NCBI RefSeq assembly: GCF_037971845.1
Contig: NZ_CP150227.1
Location: 4,030,001-4,094,000 of the forward strand
DNA: 64,000 nucleotides
Source of the DNA: Paenibacillus sp. FSL R5-0766
Lineage (GTDB): Bacteria; Bacillota; Bacilli; Paenibacillales; Paenibacillaceae
Direction: 5' to 3'
The notes below the pieces were generated by a model. That model was not told the DNA's origin and did not search any database. It saw only the letters and a list, made by a program, of their open reading frames with translations. Position numbers and translations under genes: made by a program. Positions within the stretch are counted from its first letter, which is position 1; each line of letters starts with the position of its first letter. Below, one piece after another: positions 36,290 through 43,958 of this stretch.

Positions 36290-37585
36290 CTACCTCACAT
36301 GGCCTGAGGGCAGTTTGATAATACGTACCTGCTCACCCGCAGGAATACCTTTTTTCTCAGGTGGAACAACAATCAGGCAATCACTGTCCTTAATGGTAAT
36401 CATAACACTGGATTCATCTACACGGGCAGCAGCCGGTATCGCGTACACCATGCCGTTGCGAATCTCTGTGCGTCCTCGCACGAACCGTGTAAAATTATTA
36501 ACTTTGGTGTACTCTTCTTCCAAGATTGCAGTCCATTCTTCCAAATAAGGATGAGCATCCGCCTGCATGGAACGAATGGTTGGACGAACAAACAGACCAA
36601 AACCTACAAAACAAGCCCCCGGGTTACCCGAAAGTGCAAACAGCAATTTATCTTTATATATAGCAGCTGTGGTCACACTGCCTGGTCGCATCGTCACTTT
36701 GTTAAACAACATCTCCACATGTTCTTCCAGCACAAGTTCACCCATAATATCATAATCCCCGACGGATACACCGCCTGTGGTCACCACGATATCATTATCT
36801 TGAATGGCTTCTTCCAGTTTGGCCCTTGCCGTATTCACATCGTCTGCAATAGAACCGTACATCACAGGCTCTCCACCTGCCTCAACAACCAGAGAGCGAA
36901 GCATGTAACTGTTACTATTCCGAATCCGACCTGGTTGTACTGGCTCATCTACATCAAGCAATTCCGTGCCGGTTGCGAATATCGCCACCTTTGGACGTTG
37001 AAATACAGGAACTTCTGCTATGCCAAAAGTAGCTAACACGGACTGCTCCCCTGCCCTGATGATCGTTCCTGCTTCGAGCAGTTGCTGTCCCTCCTGGACT
37101 TCCAGTCCAATTGGGGTGATGTTAGCACCCGACAATATGTGCCGTTTCAATGCAATCCACTGTTCTCCGTCCTCTACCTTGCTCTCGGTCATCTCCATCA
37201 TGACCACCGCATCCGCACCTTCCGGAACCTGTGCACCGGTCATGATGCGAGCTGTCGTACCTGAAACAATGGTGTGATCCGAGGTGTAGCCGCAAGGAAT
37301 TTCATCAATTACTCGAAACCAAACTTGATGATCACTCGATGCATCTATAGTATCTGTACTGATAATCGCGAATCCATCCATACCCGATCTCCGGAAGAAT
37401 GGATACGGATGGGGTGCCTGAATCGTCTCTGCAAGTGTGCGGCCATGAGCAGATTCAAGATGAACTTTCTCTATGGAGCCTACAGTAACTCTTGCAGCTA
37501 TTTTGGCTTGGGCATCCGCTACCTGTACAGCTGTACGATTGAATTTGGCAGTTGTCATATCATGTGAATGTGAGTTCATTTTCAA
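36290..37585 (-). CDS. moeA: molybdopterin molybdenumtransferase
   Basis: A 431-residue MoeA, which inserts molybdate into adenylylated molybdopterin. Visible: the RRSGMDGFAI segment of domain I, VVMMEMTESK, the GTELLDVDEPVQPGRIRNSN region and the TTGGVSVGDYD active-site loop of the MoCF-binding domain, then SGNPGACFVGF. The start is probably TTG 37585, 11 nt after AGGAGG; ATG two codons later is farther away. First gene of a moeA-mobB operon. The cofactor would serve molybdoenzymes such as nitrate reductase or formate dehydrogenase encoded elsewhere. Confidence 0.95.
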   Translation of the reverse strand: MKMNSHSHDMTTAKFNRTAVQVADAQAKIAARVTVGSIEKVHLESAHGRTLAETIQAPHPYPFFRRSGMDGFAIISTDTIDASSDHQVWFRVIDEIPCGYTSDHTIVSGTTARIMTGAQVPEGADAVVMMEMTESKVEDGEQWIALKRHILSGANITPIGLEVQEGQQLLEAGTIIRAGEQSVLATFGIAEVPVFQRPKVAIFATGTELLDVDEPVQPGRIRNSNSYMLRSLVVEAGGEPVMYGSIADDVNTARAKLEEAIQDNDIVVTTGGVSVGDYDIMGELVLEEHVEMLFNKVTMRPGSVTTAAIYKDKLLFALSGNPGACFVGFGLFVRPTIRSMQADAHPYLEEWTAILEEEYTKVNNFTRFVRGRTEIRNGMVYAIPAAARVDESSVMITIKDSDCLIVVPPEKKGIPAGEQVRIIKLPSGHVR

Positions 37586-37780
37586 AAGTATTCTTACCTC
37601 CTAGAGACATATCATCTTTTTATAAAGTGTAGCCCGAATGCTGTAAGATAACAAGTACATCACTTATTGAATCCTGTGACAAAATCTTATTTCTTACAGG
37701 TGTAACATCCCTTAATCTATATTCAACATGAAAGGCATCTTGTCTGCCCATAATATAAGTGACAAAGGGAGGCGATGATC

Positions 37781-38071
37781 ATGAGTAATCGATGTGAATT
37801 ATGCGGAAGAGAACCTGTGAATACAACCGTTCATCATCTGACACCCAAAGAAATGGGCGGAACATTACTGCCAACAGCCAACCTGTGCATCCCCTGTCAC
37901 AAACAGATTCATTCGTTATACACTAATCGCGACATTGTGACCCTTGGTCTCACGGACCTGCAATCCTTGAGACAGGATGAACGAATGATTCCATTTATCC
38001 GCTGGATTCGCAAACAGCCTGCTACAACGATTCCCCGTGTACGCAAATCCAATCATGTTCGCCAATCGTAA
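37781..38071 (+). CDS. small HNH-type protein
   Basis: A 96-residue protein with a zinc-ribbon HNH core: CELCGREP at residues 5-12, TVHHLTPKEMGG around 17-28 giving the catalytic histidine pair, and CIPCHKQIHSLY around 39-50 with the last cysteines and histidines. The start is ATG 37781, 8 nt after GGGAGG. Members may be nucleases, but such short chromosomal HNH proteins are usually uncharacterised and sit alone. No phage or restriction genes flank it; moeA is divergent and the PspA operon convergent. Confidence 0.8.
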   Translation: MSNRCELCGREPVNTTVHHLTPKEMGGTLLPTANLCIPCHKQIHSLYTNRDIVTLGLTDLQSLRQDERMIPFIRWIRKQPATTIPRVRKSNHVRQS

Positions 38072-38183
38072 ACGAAAAAGAACAGCTCCAAGGTCATGTG
38101 CCGGCGAGGTGAATCCGCCTTCCCTTTTCACTGTTCTTAAATGAACTATGCGATTGGCAGCCATCCTTATGATTAGATGTTTA

Positions 38184-38921
38184 TTATCTTCGCCTCTTAA
38201 TTCGGCCGCCGCCCACTCTGGTTTTCGGTTTTTTGTAGGATCTCTTAGGTGAATCAAACAACCCACCACTGCTCTTGTTGCGGTCAATGGTTCCCTTACT
38301 CTGATCCTTGTTGCGGTTGAATAATCCTCCGCCAGATCCCACACTTGAATCTTTATCGCTTCCGCGCCTTGTAATCGTACCTTTCCGATCAACAGTAATA
38401 GGTGGAGCAAGCTTCTTGTCATTACTTGTTGGTGCACGATAAGATCCTGCACTCGGTTTATACGTATCTTTATTGGTATATCCTCGATAGTTGCCATTAC
38501 CTCGCCCGCCAAAAGAATCGAACAGATTACCGATTAACGTAGCGGTCAGATAACCTTGTAAAAAAGATGAATCGTAGTTCTGCCGAACATATTCCTTGGA
38601 GTCCACCTCAACCAAGGTATCCTCCGGCTTGTTCGGGTCTTGTTGCAGGTGATAATACTCGTCCTGATACACGAGGAACATACGCTCTGTGTTCTCTGCC
38701 GAGATCTGATCCGGTTGCCTTTGGTCAGACAATTCCTGGGCCACTTCCGGAACGGTACGGTCAGAAGCCCGGTACACATAGGACGTTGAGTTACCACTGC
38801 CGTTAACCGATTCAAGCGGGTATGTGTCCTGAACAGAAGGTGCTCCGCACGCGGACAACAGAGACATCACAAGGCTGAGGACCAGCATTAATTTTAATCC
38901 ATGTGCCAAGCGTTTTTTCAT
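38184..38921 (-). CDS. DUF4247 lipoprotein of the PspA operon
   Basis: A 245-residue lipoprotein: signal peptide MKKRLAHGLKLMLVLSLVMS followed by lipobox LSAC (Cys25). The DUF4247 part spans about 30-140 and includes YVYRASDRTVPEVAQEL and MFLVYQDEYYHLQQD. The remaining 100 residues are Gly/Ser/Arg/Lys-rich and low in complexity, ending in a strongly basic GGGRIKRRR that could bind cell-wall polymers or lipid head groups. It is the last gene of a pspA-DUF350-DUF4178-DUF4247 operon, 12 bp after DUF4178. Function unknown; the recurrent linkage of these families in other genomes suggests a shared membrane-stress role. Confidence 0.82.
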   Translation of the reverse strand: MKKRLAHGLKLMLVLSLVMSLLSACGAPSVQDTYPLESVNGSGNSTSYVYRASDRTVPEVAQELSDQRQPDQISAENTERMFLVYQDEYYHLQQDPNKPEDTLVEVDSKEYVRQNYDSSFLQGYLTATLIGNLFDSFGGRGNGNYRGYTNKDTYKPSAGSYRAPTSNDKKLAPPITVDRKGTITRRGSDKDSSVGSGGGLFNRNKDQSKGTIDRNKSSGGLFDSPKRSYKKPKTRVGGGRIKRRR

Positions 38922-38933
38922 TGGGAACCTCTC

Positions 38934-39440
38934 CTAGCTCGAACGAATCACTTTGATATCCGCAGGAAGAATGGACTCACCCTCATACAGTGTAAATCTT
39001 CTGTCTTGCCACTCCACCCGAAGAAGCATATTATCATCCGACTGATACTGCCATACCAATTGTTCTCCAGCCTGGCCATATGGAGTTCTACCTGCCGTTG
39101 ATACCATGCCTCCATACTCTTCCTCCAGATGAAATGCGCGTCCATCCAGGTCCAGCAATGTGGGCACCTCATCAGGTGCATCAAGCCTGCCATCAATTGG
39201 TGTATATAGGGCGTAACGTGTGAGTTCACGTTCTTCGATATGCAAATATCGAAATGCGGTACCATCCTGCAGCGTGAGCACAACTGCATTTCGAGCACGA
39301 TTTTGTACCCGACCAACGACTTCATAAGTGACCAGAGAAACCTCACAGATATCACCAGGTGCAAGCTGAAGCATCGTTTTCTCTGCCTGCGGTGGTTCAG
39401 GTTTTGTTAGTATTCCTTTAATTCGTTTCCATACACTCAT
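38934..39440 (-). CDS. DUF4178 protein of the PspA operon
   Basis: A 168-residue soluble, beta-rich protein matching the DUF4178 pattern: LQLAPGDICEVSLVTYEVVG near residues 25-44, FRYLHIEERELTRYALYTPI in the middle and VEWQDRRFTLYEGESI near the end. GGAG lies 8 nt before the ATG. It is the third gene of the operon, 23 bp after DUF350 and 12 bp before DUF4247. Function unknown. The close packing suggests it works at the membrane with PspA and the DUF350 protein. Confidence 0.82.
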   Translation of the reverse strand: MSVWKRIKGILTKPEPPQAEKTMLQLAPGDICEVSLVTYEVVGRVQNRARNAVVLTLQDGTAFRYLHIEERELTRYALYTPIDGRLDAPDEVPTLLDLDGRAFHLEEEYGGMVSTAGRTPYGQAGEQLVWQYQSDDNMLLRVEWQDRRFTLYEGESILPADIKVIRSS

Positions 39441-39463
39441 GAGAATTACTCCTGTTCCTTATC

Positions 39464-39865
39464 TTATAAACAAGCTGCAATAATCAGTGCGCCCACGATA
39501 TGTAAAGCGCCAGAGAACAACCCGTATCCTGTCTTCCCTTGCTGAATTCCCGTATCCAGATCCAGATTGGCCCATTTGCGAATCATAAAGTGTACAACAC
39601 TCTCCAGAATCAACAAAATGATAAAGGATACAACGGAGACCAGCAATGCCTCTCCAAGATGACCAGCTGTAGAAATGGACGTAGCGAGTACATACCCTTG
39701 TGCAAATAATTTCATCACCATACGTGTGGTTACTGCCATATTGCCAGCCTTAACTTCAGCAAAATCCTTATATTTCGTGAACAGTGAATCTACATACATC
39801 AAGACAAACAGCAAAACCGAACCAGATCCGGTCCAGACCAACATCGCCAAAATATTCAAATCCAT
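39464..39865 (-). CDS. DUF350 (YjfL-like) membrane protein of the PspA operon
   Basis: A 133-residue integral membrane protein with four predicted helices (LAMLVWTGSGSVLLFVLMYV; a helix near 45-68; LVSVVSFIILLILESVVHFM; SGALHIVGALIIAACL). It matches the DUF350 family. DUF350 genes often sit beside pspA in bacteria, including the yjf cluster of E. coli. Likely a partner that senses or stabilises membrane state. It lies 95 bp after pspA and 23 bp before DUF4178. Confidence 0.82.
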   Translation of the reverse strand: MDLNILAMLVWTGSGSVLLFVLMYVDSLFTKYKDFAEVKAGNMAVTTRMVMKLFAQGYVLATSISTAGHLGEALLVSVVSFIILLILESVVHFMIRKWANLDLDTGIQQGKTGYGLFSGALHIVGALIIAACL

Positions 39866-39959
39866 TTACACAGCCCCCACATATCAACATGAACCGCATT
39901 TAAAAGCGAAGGAGAAATGCTCTTCTCCTCCGCTGGTTAACCCTGCTGACAACAAGGTA

Positions 39960-40631
39960 TTAGTTCTTATTATCGTACTGTTTCATCAATGCTGCGAGTT
40001 CGTCTTCAACAGCCTGATCTTTACCCAACTTCTCGAACTCTTCATCCAAAGATTTTCCTTTGGAAGACATTTCGTTACTTGCTTCTGCCTGTGCTTCCAT
40101 CTGCATCATTTTCTCTTCCATACGCTTCATACCAGCACTTGCAGTATCAGAGCCAAACCCATTCAACGCTTTGTTGATTTCCGTTTGGGCTTTTGCTGCA
40201 TTGTAACGGGCTACCAGTGTTTCACGTTTGTTCTTCATTTGAGTCAGTTGCTTACGCATCTCGTCGAGCTTGCCACGCAGGTTATCTGCAGAAGCCTTGT
40301 TTTGGTCATAGCTGGTTTTATACTCAGCCATCTTCTCTTCAGCAGCCTTTTTCTCTTCCAGAGCACGTCGAGCCAAATCCAGATTCTGAGCACGTGCCGC
40401 CGTATGCGCCTGCTCTTCGCGTTTCTTCACAAGAGCTTCCTGCTCTTCGAATAACTGCTTGAATTTCTTCTCAATGGCGATTTGTTGAGCTACTGCTTTC
40501 TCCGCATCTTCCAAATCCTCTTGCATGTCACGGATATATTGGTCCGTCATCTTGATTGGATCTTCCGCCTTGTCAATAATGGCGTTGATGTTAGACATGG
40601 TTAGATCACGCAAACGTTTGAAAATGGACAT
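39960..40631 (-). CDS. pspA: phage shock protein A (PspA/IM30 family)
   Basis: A 223-residue protein, almost all coiled coil, the normal PspA length. The start is ATG 40631 (MSIFKRLRDLTMSNINAIID), with AGGAGG 9 nt upstream. The N-terminal amphipathic helix and DKAEDPIKMTDQYIRDMQED are diagnostic; the ESCRT-III-like hairpin continues through KKREEQAHTAARAQNLDLAR. PspA oligomerises on the inner membrane face and limits leakage under stress. It is the first gene of a four-gene operon behind a sigma-W-type promoter, as in B. subtilis where pspA belongs to the sigma-W regulon. Confidence 0.95.
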   Translation of the reverse strand: MSIFKRLRDLTMSNINAIIDKAEDPIKMTDQYIRDMQEDLEDAEKAVAQQIAIEKKFKQLFEEQEALVKKREEQAHTAARAQNLDLARRALEEKKAAEEKMAEYKTSYDQNKASADNLRGKLDEMRKQLTQMKNKRETLVARYNAAKAQTEINKALNGFGSDTASAGMKRMEEKMMQMEAQAEASNEMSSKGKSLDEEFEKLGKDQAVEDELAALMKQYDNKN

Positions 40632-40674
40632 TATGTTATTCCTCCTAGTCGATATTACATCGTATATAAACATA

Positions 40675-40702
40675 CATACGTAACAATCTGCAACTCGTTT
40701 CA
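40675..40702 (-). promoter_or_regulatory. ECF sigma-W-type promoter of the pspA operon
   Basis: On the minus strand TGAAAC (40697-40702) is followed by exactly 16 bp and CGTATG (40675-40680), which matches the TGAAAC-N16-CGTA consensus of sigma-W. The predicted start near 40668 gives a leader of about 37 nt before pspA. Known pspA genes of Bacillus use the same sigma factor. Confidence 0.82.
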
Positions 40703-40742
40703 ATTTTAGCAAATAAAATCAAAACATTCGATGGCTCTTACG

Positions 40743-41090
40743 TCAGGAAGATCGTTTATCTTTGTTCAGATGGTCTTCCATTAACCTCTCTGCAGTCTGC
40801 ACGATTTCGTCGATCTGCATCCGCGTGATGGAATCAAAATGAATCCCCATGATCACCGTAACGGTTACTTTCAGCTGCTGGGCAGCCTTCCGGGCAAGCC
40901 GCTCACACAGTTCTTGTTCCTTATGACCGGGAATATGTACCGTGGTCCCGCATACGCGCTCATGATCCACATAGAATGTGGCTGCGGCGCCAATATGCGC
41001 CTTTCCTCCGGTAACGAGAAAAACCTTATCTTCTCCTGCTTCAATCACCTGTAAACGTATAGATTTCAAATCATATGTACTCATACCCAT
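40743..41090 (-). CDS. small conserved protein, possibly LpdD-like
   Basis: A 115-residue alpha/beta protein. The motif VTGGKAHIGAAATFYV near residues 26-41 resembles the conserved segment of LpdD-type proteins linked to prenylated-flavin decarboxylases, but this is from memory and uncertain. The C-terminal helices include ITRMQIDEIVQTAERLM. It has no signal peptide. It lies upstream of pspA, separated from it by the sigma-W-type promoter, so it could be transcribed separately or extend the operon. Function unknown. Confidence 0.5.
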   Translation of the reverse strand: MGMSTYDLKSIRLQVIEAGEDKVFLVTGGKAHIGAAATFYVDHERVCGTTVHIPGHKEQELCERLARKAAQQLKVTVTVIMGIHFDSITRMQIDEIVQTAERLMEDHLNKDKRSS

Positions 41091-41237
41091 CCACCTATCC
41101 TTTTCTATATGTTATATATGGAGGAATTATGGCTTTCATGAGCTACATCGGCAATGAAAATTCTCACACTACGCATAACTTATGGATACCCCGGGCATAC
41201 CAAAGAGAACGTCATTTTGGAAAAGGAGGCCGTTATT

Positions 41238-42029
41238 ATGCGCGTACGCCTCATTATGCTGATGGTTATCGTTATTTTTCTCGGAGGATATCATGCTCCA
41301 GTTTCATCGCGGGATGTTTCAAGCCCGCCAAGTGAATCCGTATCAGGTTCGGATTCTGCGGAAGAAGAACAACTGACATTGGGACAGTTACGTCAAAAAT
41401 ATGCCGATACGTTCAAAACCAATGGTCCTTCAACCAAGAAGGTTGCGCTGACTTTTGATGATGTACCTGATCCACGATTTACTCCACAAGTGCTGGATGT
41501 ATTGAAGAAATACAATGTCAGAGCTACATTCTTCATCGTGGGTAGTCGTGCTGAGAAACATCCGGATCTGGTGAAACGCATCGTTAAGGAAGGGCATATG
41601 GTTGGTAATCACAGCTACAATCATCCTGAATTCAGTAAGCTGTCGATGAATGCTTTTCGCAAACAAATTTTACATACCGGGGATATTATTCGACGTTTGG
41701 CGGGATATACGCCCAAGATGATTCGGCCACCTTATGGAGACATTAATGAAGAACAGCTGAGATGGGCTGCCAAACAACACTATAGCATTGTGAACTGGAA
41801 CGTAGACTCTCTGGACTGGAAAGGACTTTCAAAGGAACAGGTGAAAGATAACATCCTGTCGGCCGTAAAACCAGGCTCCATCGTTCTGCAACATGCTGGA
41901 GGCGGTGTAGGATCGAACCTGAACGGCACGATTGAGGCTTTGCCTGAAATCATTGAGGAATTGCAAAAGCGTGGATATGAACTCGTCACCTTGGACGAAA
42001 TGCTGGGGTTGCCAAAGGCCATAGATTAA
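41238..42029 (+). CDS. polysaccharide deacetylase (NodB homology domain)
   Basis: About 263 residues. The start is ATG 41238 with AAAAGGAGG upstream, giving a signal peptide (MRVRLIMLMVIVIFLGGYHA). The NodB domain follows: TFDDVPD with the catalytic and metal aspartates, HSYNHPEFSKL with the two metal histidines, RPPYGDIN, then VNWNVDSLDW and IVLQHAGGG with the late histidine. Such enzymes remove acetyl groups from peptidoglycan or other wall sugars outside the cell. The Asp-His-His triad is intact, so activity is expected. Which polymer is modified is not known. Confidence 0.92.
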   Translation: MRVRLIMLMVIVIFLGGYHAPVSSRDVSSPPSESVSGSDSAEEEQLTLGQLRQKYADTFKTNGPSTKKVALTFDDVPDPRFTPQVLDVLKKYNVRATFFIVGSRAEKHPDLVKRIVKEGHMVGNHSYNHPEFSKLSMNAFRKQILHTGDIIRRLAGYTPKMIRPPYGDINEEQLRWAAKQHYSIVNWNVDSLDWKGLSKEQVKDNILSAVKPGSIVLQHAGGGVGSNLNGTIEALPEIIEELQKRGYELVTLDEMLGLPKAID

Positions 42030-42064
42030 GCTGACCGTGATAGCAAAATAAATGAGAATATTAA

Positions 42065-42110
42065 AAGGGTGCTGTTCAATCGCAAATTAGCGACTAGCAG
42101 ACACCCTGTT
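42065..42110 (+). terminator. terminator after the deacetylase gene
   Basis: GGGTGCTG and TCGC pair with GCGA and CAGACACCC around AAATTA, with small bulges, then TGTTT. It lies between two convergent genes and the left flank AAAA allows use from both sides. Confidence 0.6.
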
Positions 42111-42136
42111 TGAATTCGTTAGATGTAATTTATTTT

Positions 42137-42811
42137 CTACTTCAGAATATACAGCTCGATATCCTGGAAACCAAATTTGCTTACGGACTGTTTGCTACCC
42201 GGGATAAAGATATCAATCCGGTGACCCTTGATTGCACCGCCCACATCACGCGCGGTGGCTACAAAAGCCTGTTTTGGCAATCCTGGATGGCTGTGACCAG
42301 TTACCAGTACTTTGGTTCCGAGTGGAATTACACTTGGATCAACTGCAATCGTACCCAGTTCAAGGTCATTTCCGAAATAATCGACTGCACCCCAGCCTCC
42401 ATTTTCAGACGGATCTGCAGAGTATGCCGTTGCTTTCACGTTCACAGCTTTGCTGTAATCGAATGTTTTACCCCAGGCCTGAACCACTTTGTTATCTGCG
42501 TTAACGTCCAAGCTTGCTGTGTTAACCGTTTTGGCTTGGGTCTTGCTCTCCGTCGCCGCAGCGGCTGCTACATTGTTTGCCTTACCGGGAATCGTAATTT
42601 TCAAACCACCATAAATGTTGTAAGGTGAAATGTCGTTGTTTGCTTTAACCAACGTGTTGAGTGCTACTCCATATTGTTTTGATAAGGTGTAGAAGGTATC
42701 CCCTTCTTTGGCCACATGAACTGAATCGGCGTGAGCCGGAACGGCTTGAATGAGCATTGCTGTTGTCATTAATGCTACTGCTGTTTTGGCTATACGTTTC
42801 TTGTTAATCAT
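42137..42811 (-). CDS. LysM and 3D domain cell-wall protein
   Basis: A 224-residue exported protein. Signal peptide MINKKRIAKTAVALMTTAML ending near AHADS, then one LysM domain (about 30-76: VHVAKEGDTFYTLSKQYGVA), an Ala/Thr linker, and a C-terminal 3D domain with GTIAVDPSVIPLGTKVLV and ARDVGGAIKGHRIDIF, holding the aspartates that name the domain. LysM binds peptidoglycan and the 3D domain resembles lytic transglycosylases such as YocH and Rpf-like proteins. The first 3D aspartate sits in ARD rather than the usual AD, a minor variation. A c-di-AMP riboswitch precedes it, as is usual for this class. Confidence 0.93.
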   Translation of the reverse strand: MINKKRIAKTAVALMTTAMLIQAVPAHADSVHVAKEGDTFYTLSKQYGVALNTLVKANNDISPYNIYGGLKITIPGKANNVAAAAATESKTQAKTVNTASLDVNADNKVVQAWGKTFDYSKAVNVKATAYSADPSENGGWGAVDYFGNDLELGTIAVDPSVIPLGTKVLVTGHSHPGLPKQAFVATARDVGGAIKGHRIDIFIPGSKQSVSKFGFQDIELYILK

Positions 42812-42828
42812 GGTCTTCCTCCCTCATT

Positions 42829-43003
42829 GTGCCTGCGAAGTTAGTTGTCGGATTCGGATGAAGAGCCCACCCTATAGGTTCTTCATTACATTTGAGACGT
42901 TATGTACCCCTAATTCACCCCAAGCAGTGTGCTGTAGATCTTCCCCCTGCACAATCTGCATCGTTACATCCCCCGCACTCCCTGTCCGGAAGTTTCGGCA
43001 GAG
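42829..43003 (-). ncRNA. c-di-AMP riboswitch (ydaO/yuaA type)
   Basis: On the minus strand the leader has the conserved blocks of the ydaO-yuaA motif: a GCCGAAACTTCCGG start, GCGGGGGATGTAAC, CAGGGGGAAGATC, TTGGGGTGAATTAGGGG, and above all ATCCGAATCCGACAACTAAC followed by TTCGCAGGC. It binds cyclic di-AMP and turns off wall-hydrolase and ion-transport genes. The motif ends only about 17 nt before the ATG, and GAGGGAGG follows at once, so control of ribosome access is likely; I see no separate terminator. Confidence 0.88.
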
Positions 43004-43006
43004 TTC

Positions 43007-43015
43007 AATATATCA
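43007..43015 (-). promoter_or_regulatory. extended -10 promoter of the riboswitch leader
   Basis: TGATATATT on the minus strand is an extended -10 element. It predicts a start near 43000, the first base or so of the c-di-AMP aptamer. No good -35 hexamer is visible, as is common with extended -10 promoters. Confidence 0.5.
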
Positions 43016-43176
43016 CAATTTTGTAACCTGAACTTGTAGTAATTCTTACCAAATGGTTTTTAGCATGTAAGCATATGTAAGAATACTGGATAATTCAGAA
43101 AAGTTGGCGAACCGACTTCTTTATATTTGGTAACAGAATAGTTACTTTTCCGAATGCAAACATGATTATTATCCAT

Positions 43177-43217
43177 AAAAAATAGCGTTACCGACTCGAA
43201 GTCAGTAACGCTATTTT
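43177..43217 (-). terminator. terminator of the amino-acid ABC operon
   Basis: AAAATAGCGTTAC and GTAACGCTATTTT form a 13-bp stem, extended by GACT/AGTC around TCGA, 12 bp after the glnQ-like stop codon. A and T flanks on both sides make it usable in either direction. The gap from here to the c-di-AMP leader holds nothing else that I can see. Confidence 0.85.
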
Positions 43218-43229
43218 CGATCACTTCGT

Positions 43230-43958
43230 TTAAAGTACTTTCGCAAGAAAATCACGTGTACGTGAATTTTTCGGTGCTCCAAATACCTCATCAGGTGTTC
43301 CCTCTTCTACAATAACCCCGCCATCCATGAACAGGATCCGGTCTCCCACTTCACGTGCAAAACCCATCTCATGTGTCACGATGACCATGGTCATCCCGCC
43401 TTCTGCAAGACGTTTCATGACATCCAGCACTTCACCGACCATCTCGGGGTCCAGTGCCGAAGTAGGCTCGTCAAACAGCATAACATGCGGCTGCATAGCC
43501 AATGCTCTTGCAATGGCGATCCGCTGCTTCTGTCCACCGGACAGCTGATTCGGGAATGTATCTTTTTTATCGTACAAGCCCACAGTGTTAAGCAGATCAG
43601 CAGCAATTTTCTCCGCTTCCTGCGTGGATTGTTTCTTCACTTTAATCGGAGCAATCGTGATGTTTTGCTGTACGGTTTTGTGTGGGAACAGGTTGAAATG
43701 CTGGAACACCATGCCCATTTTTTCCCGAGTTGCATTAATGTTGTGCTTGGGGTCCGTAATTGACACACCTTCAAAATCGATTTCACCTGATGTAGGTTGT
43801 TCCAAGAGGTTCAGACAACGCAAGAATGTACTTTTACCTGAACCGGAAGGACCGATAACCACGACAACCTCGCCTTTGCCAATCGTCACGTTAATGCCCT
43901 TAAGCACATCGTTATTACCATAAGATTTGTGTAATTGTCTAACGTCTATCACTTGCAC
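43230..43958 (-). CDS. polar amino acid ABC transporter ATP-binding protein
   Basis: A 242-residue ATPase of the GlnQ/HisP class. Walker [10 protein letters not shown] near residues 36-44, Q-loop [10 protein letters not shown], signature LSGGQKQR, Walker [15 protein letters not shown], and the switch histidine in VIVTHEM. It would power import of a polar amino acid. Its start overlaps the end of the fused binding-protein/permease gene by 20 bp, so the two are translationally linked and form a minimal two-gene importer. GlnQ is the nearest common name, but substrate is not determined. Confidence 0.94.
   Translation of the reverse strand: MQVIDVRQLHKSYGNNDVLKGINVTIGKGEVVVVIGPSGSGKSTFLRCLNLLEQPTSGEIDFEGVSITDPKHNINATREKMGMVFQHFNLFPHKTVQQNITIAPIKVKKQSTQEAEKIAADLLNTVGLYDKKDTFPNQLSGGQKQRIAIARALAMQPHVMLFDEPTSALDPEMVGEVLDVMKRLAEGGMTMVIVTHEMGFAREVGDRILFMDGGVIVEEGTPDEVFGAPKNSRTRDFLAKVL

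Noticed and set aside
37916..38512. 198-residue open frame on the minus strand overlapping the HNH and DUF4247 genes
   Set aside because: It overlaps two better supported genes, has low-complexity composition and no upstream binding site.
39675..40454. 259-residue plus-strand frame across DUF350 and pspA
   Set aside because: Antisense shadow of highly conserved coding sequence; Cys/Phe/Leu-rich with no family resemblance.
42110..42628. 172-residue plus-strand frame opposite the LysM-3D gene
   Set aside because: Antisense shadow; the minus strand encodes a clear LysM and 3D domain protein with a riboswitch leader.
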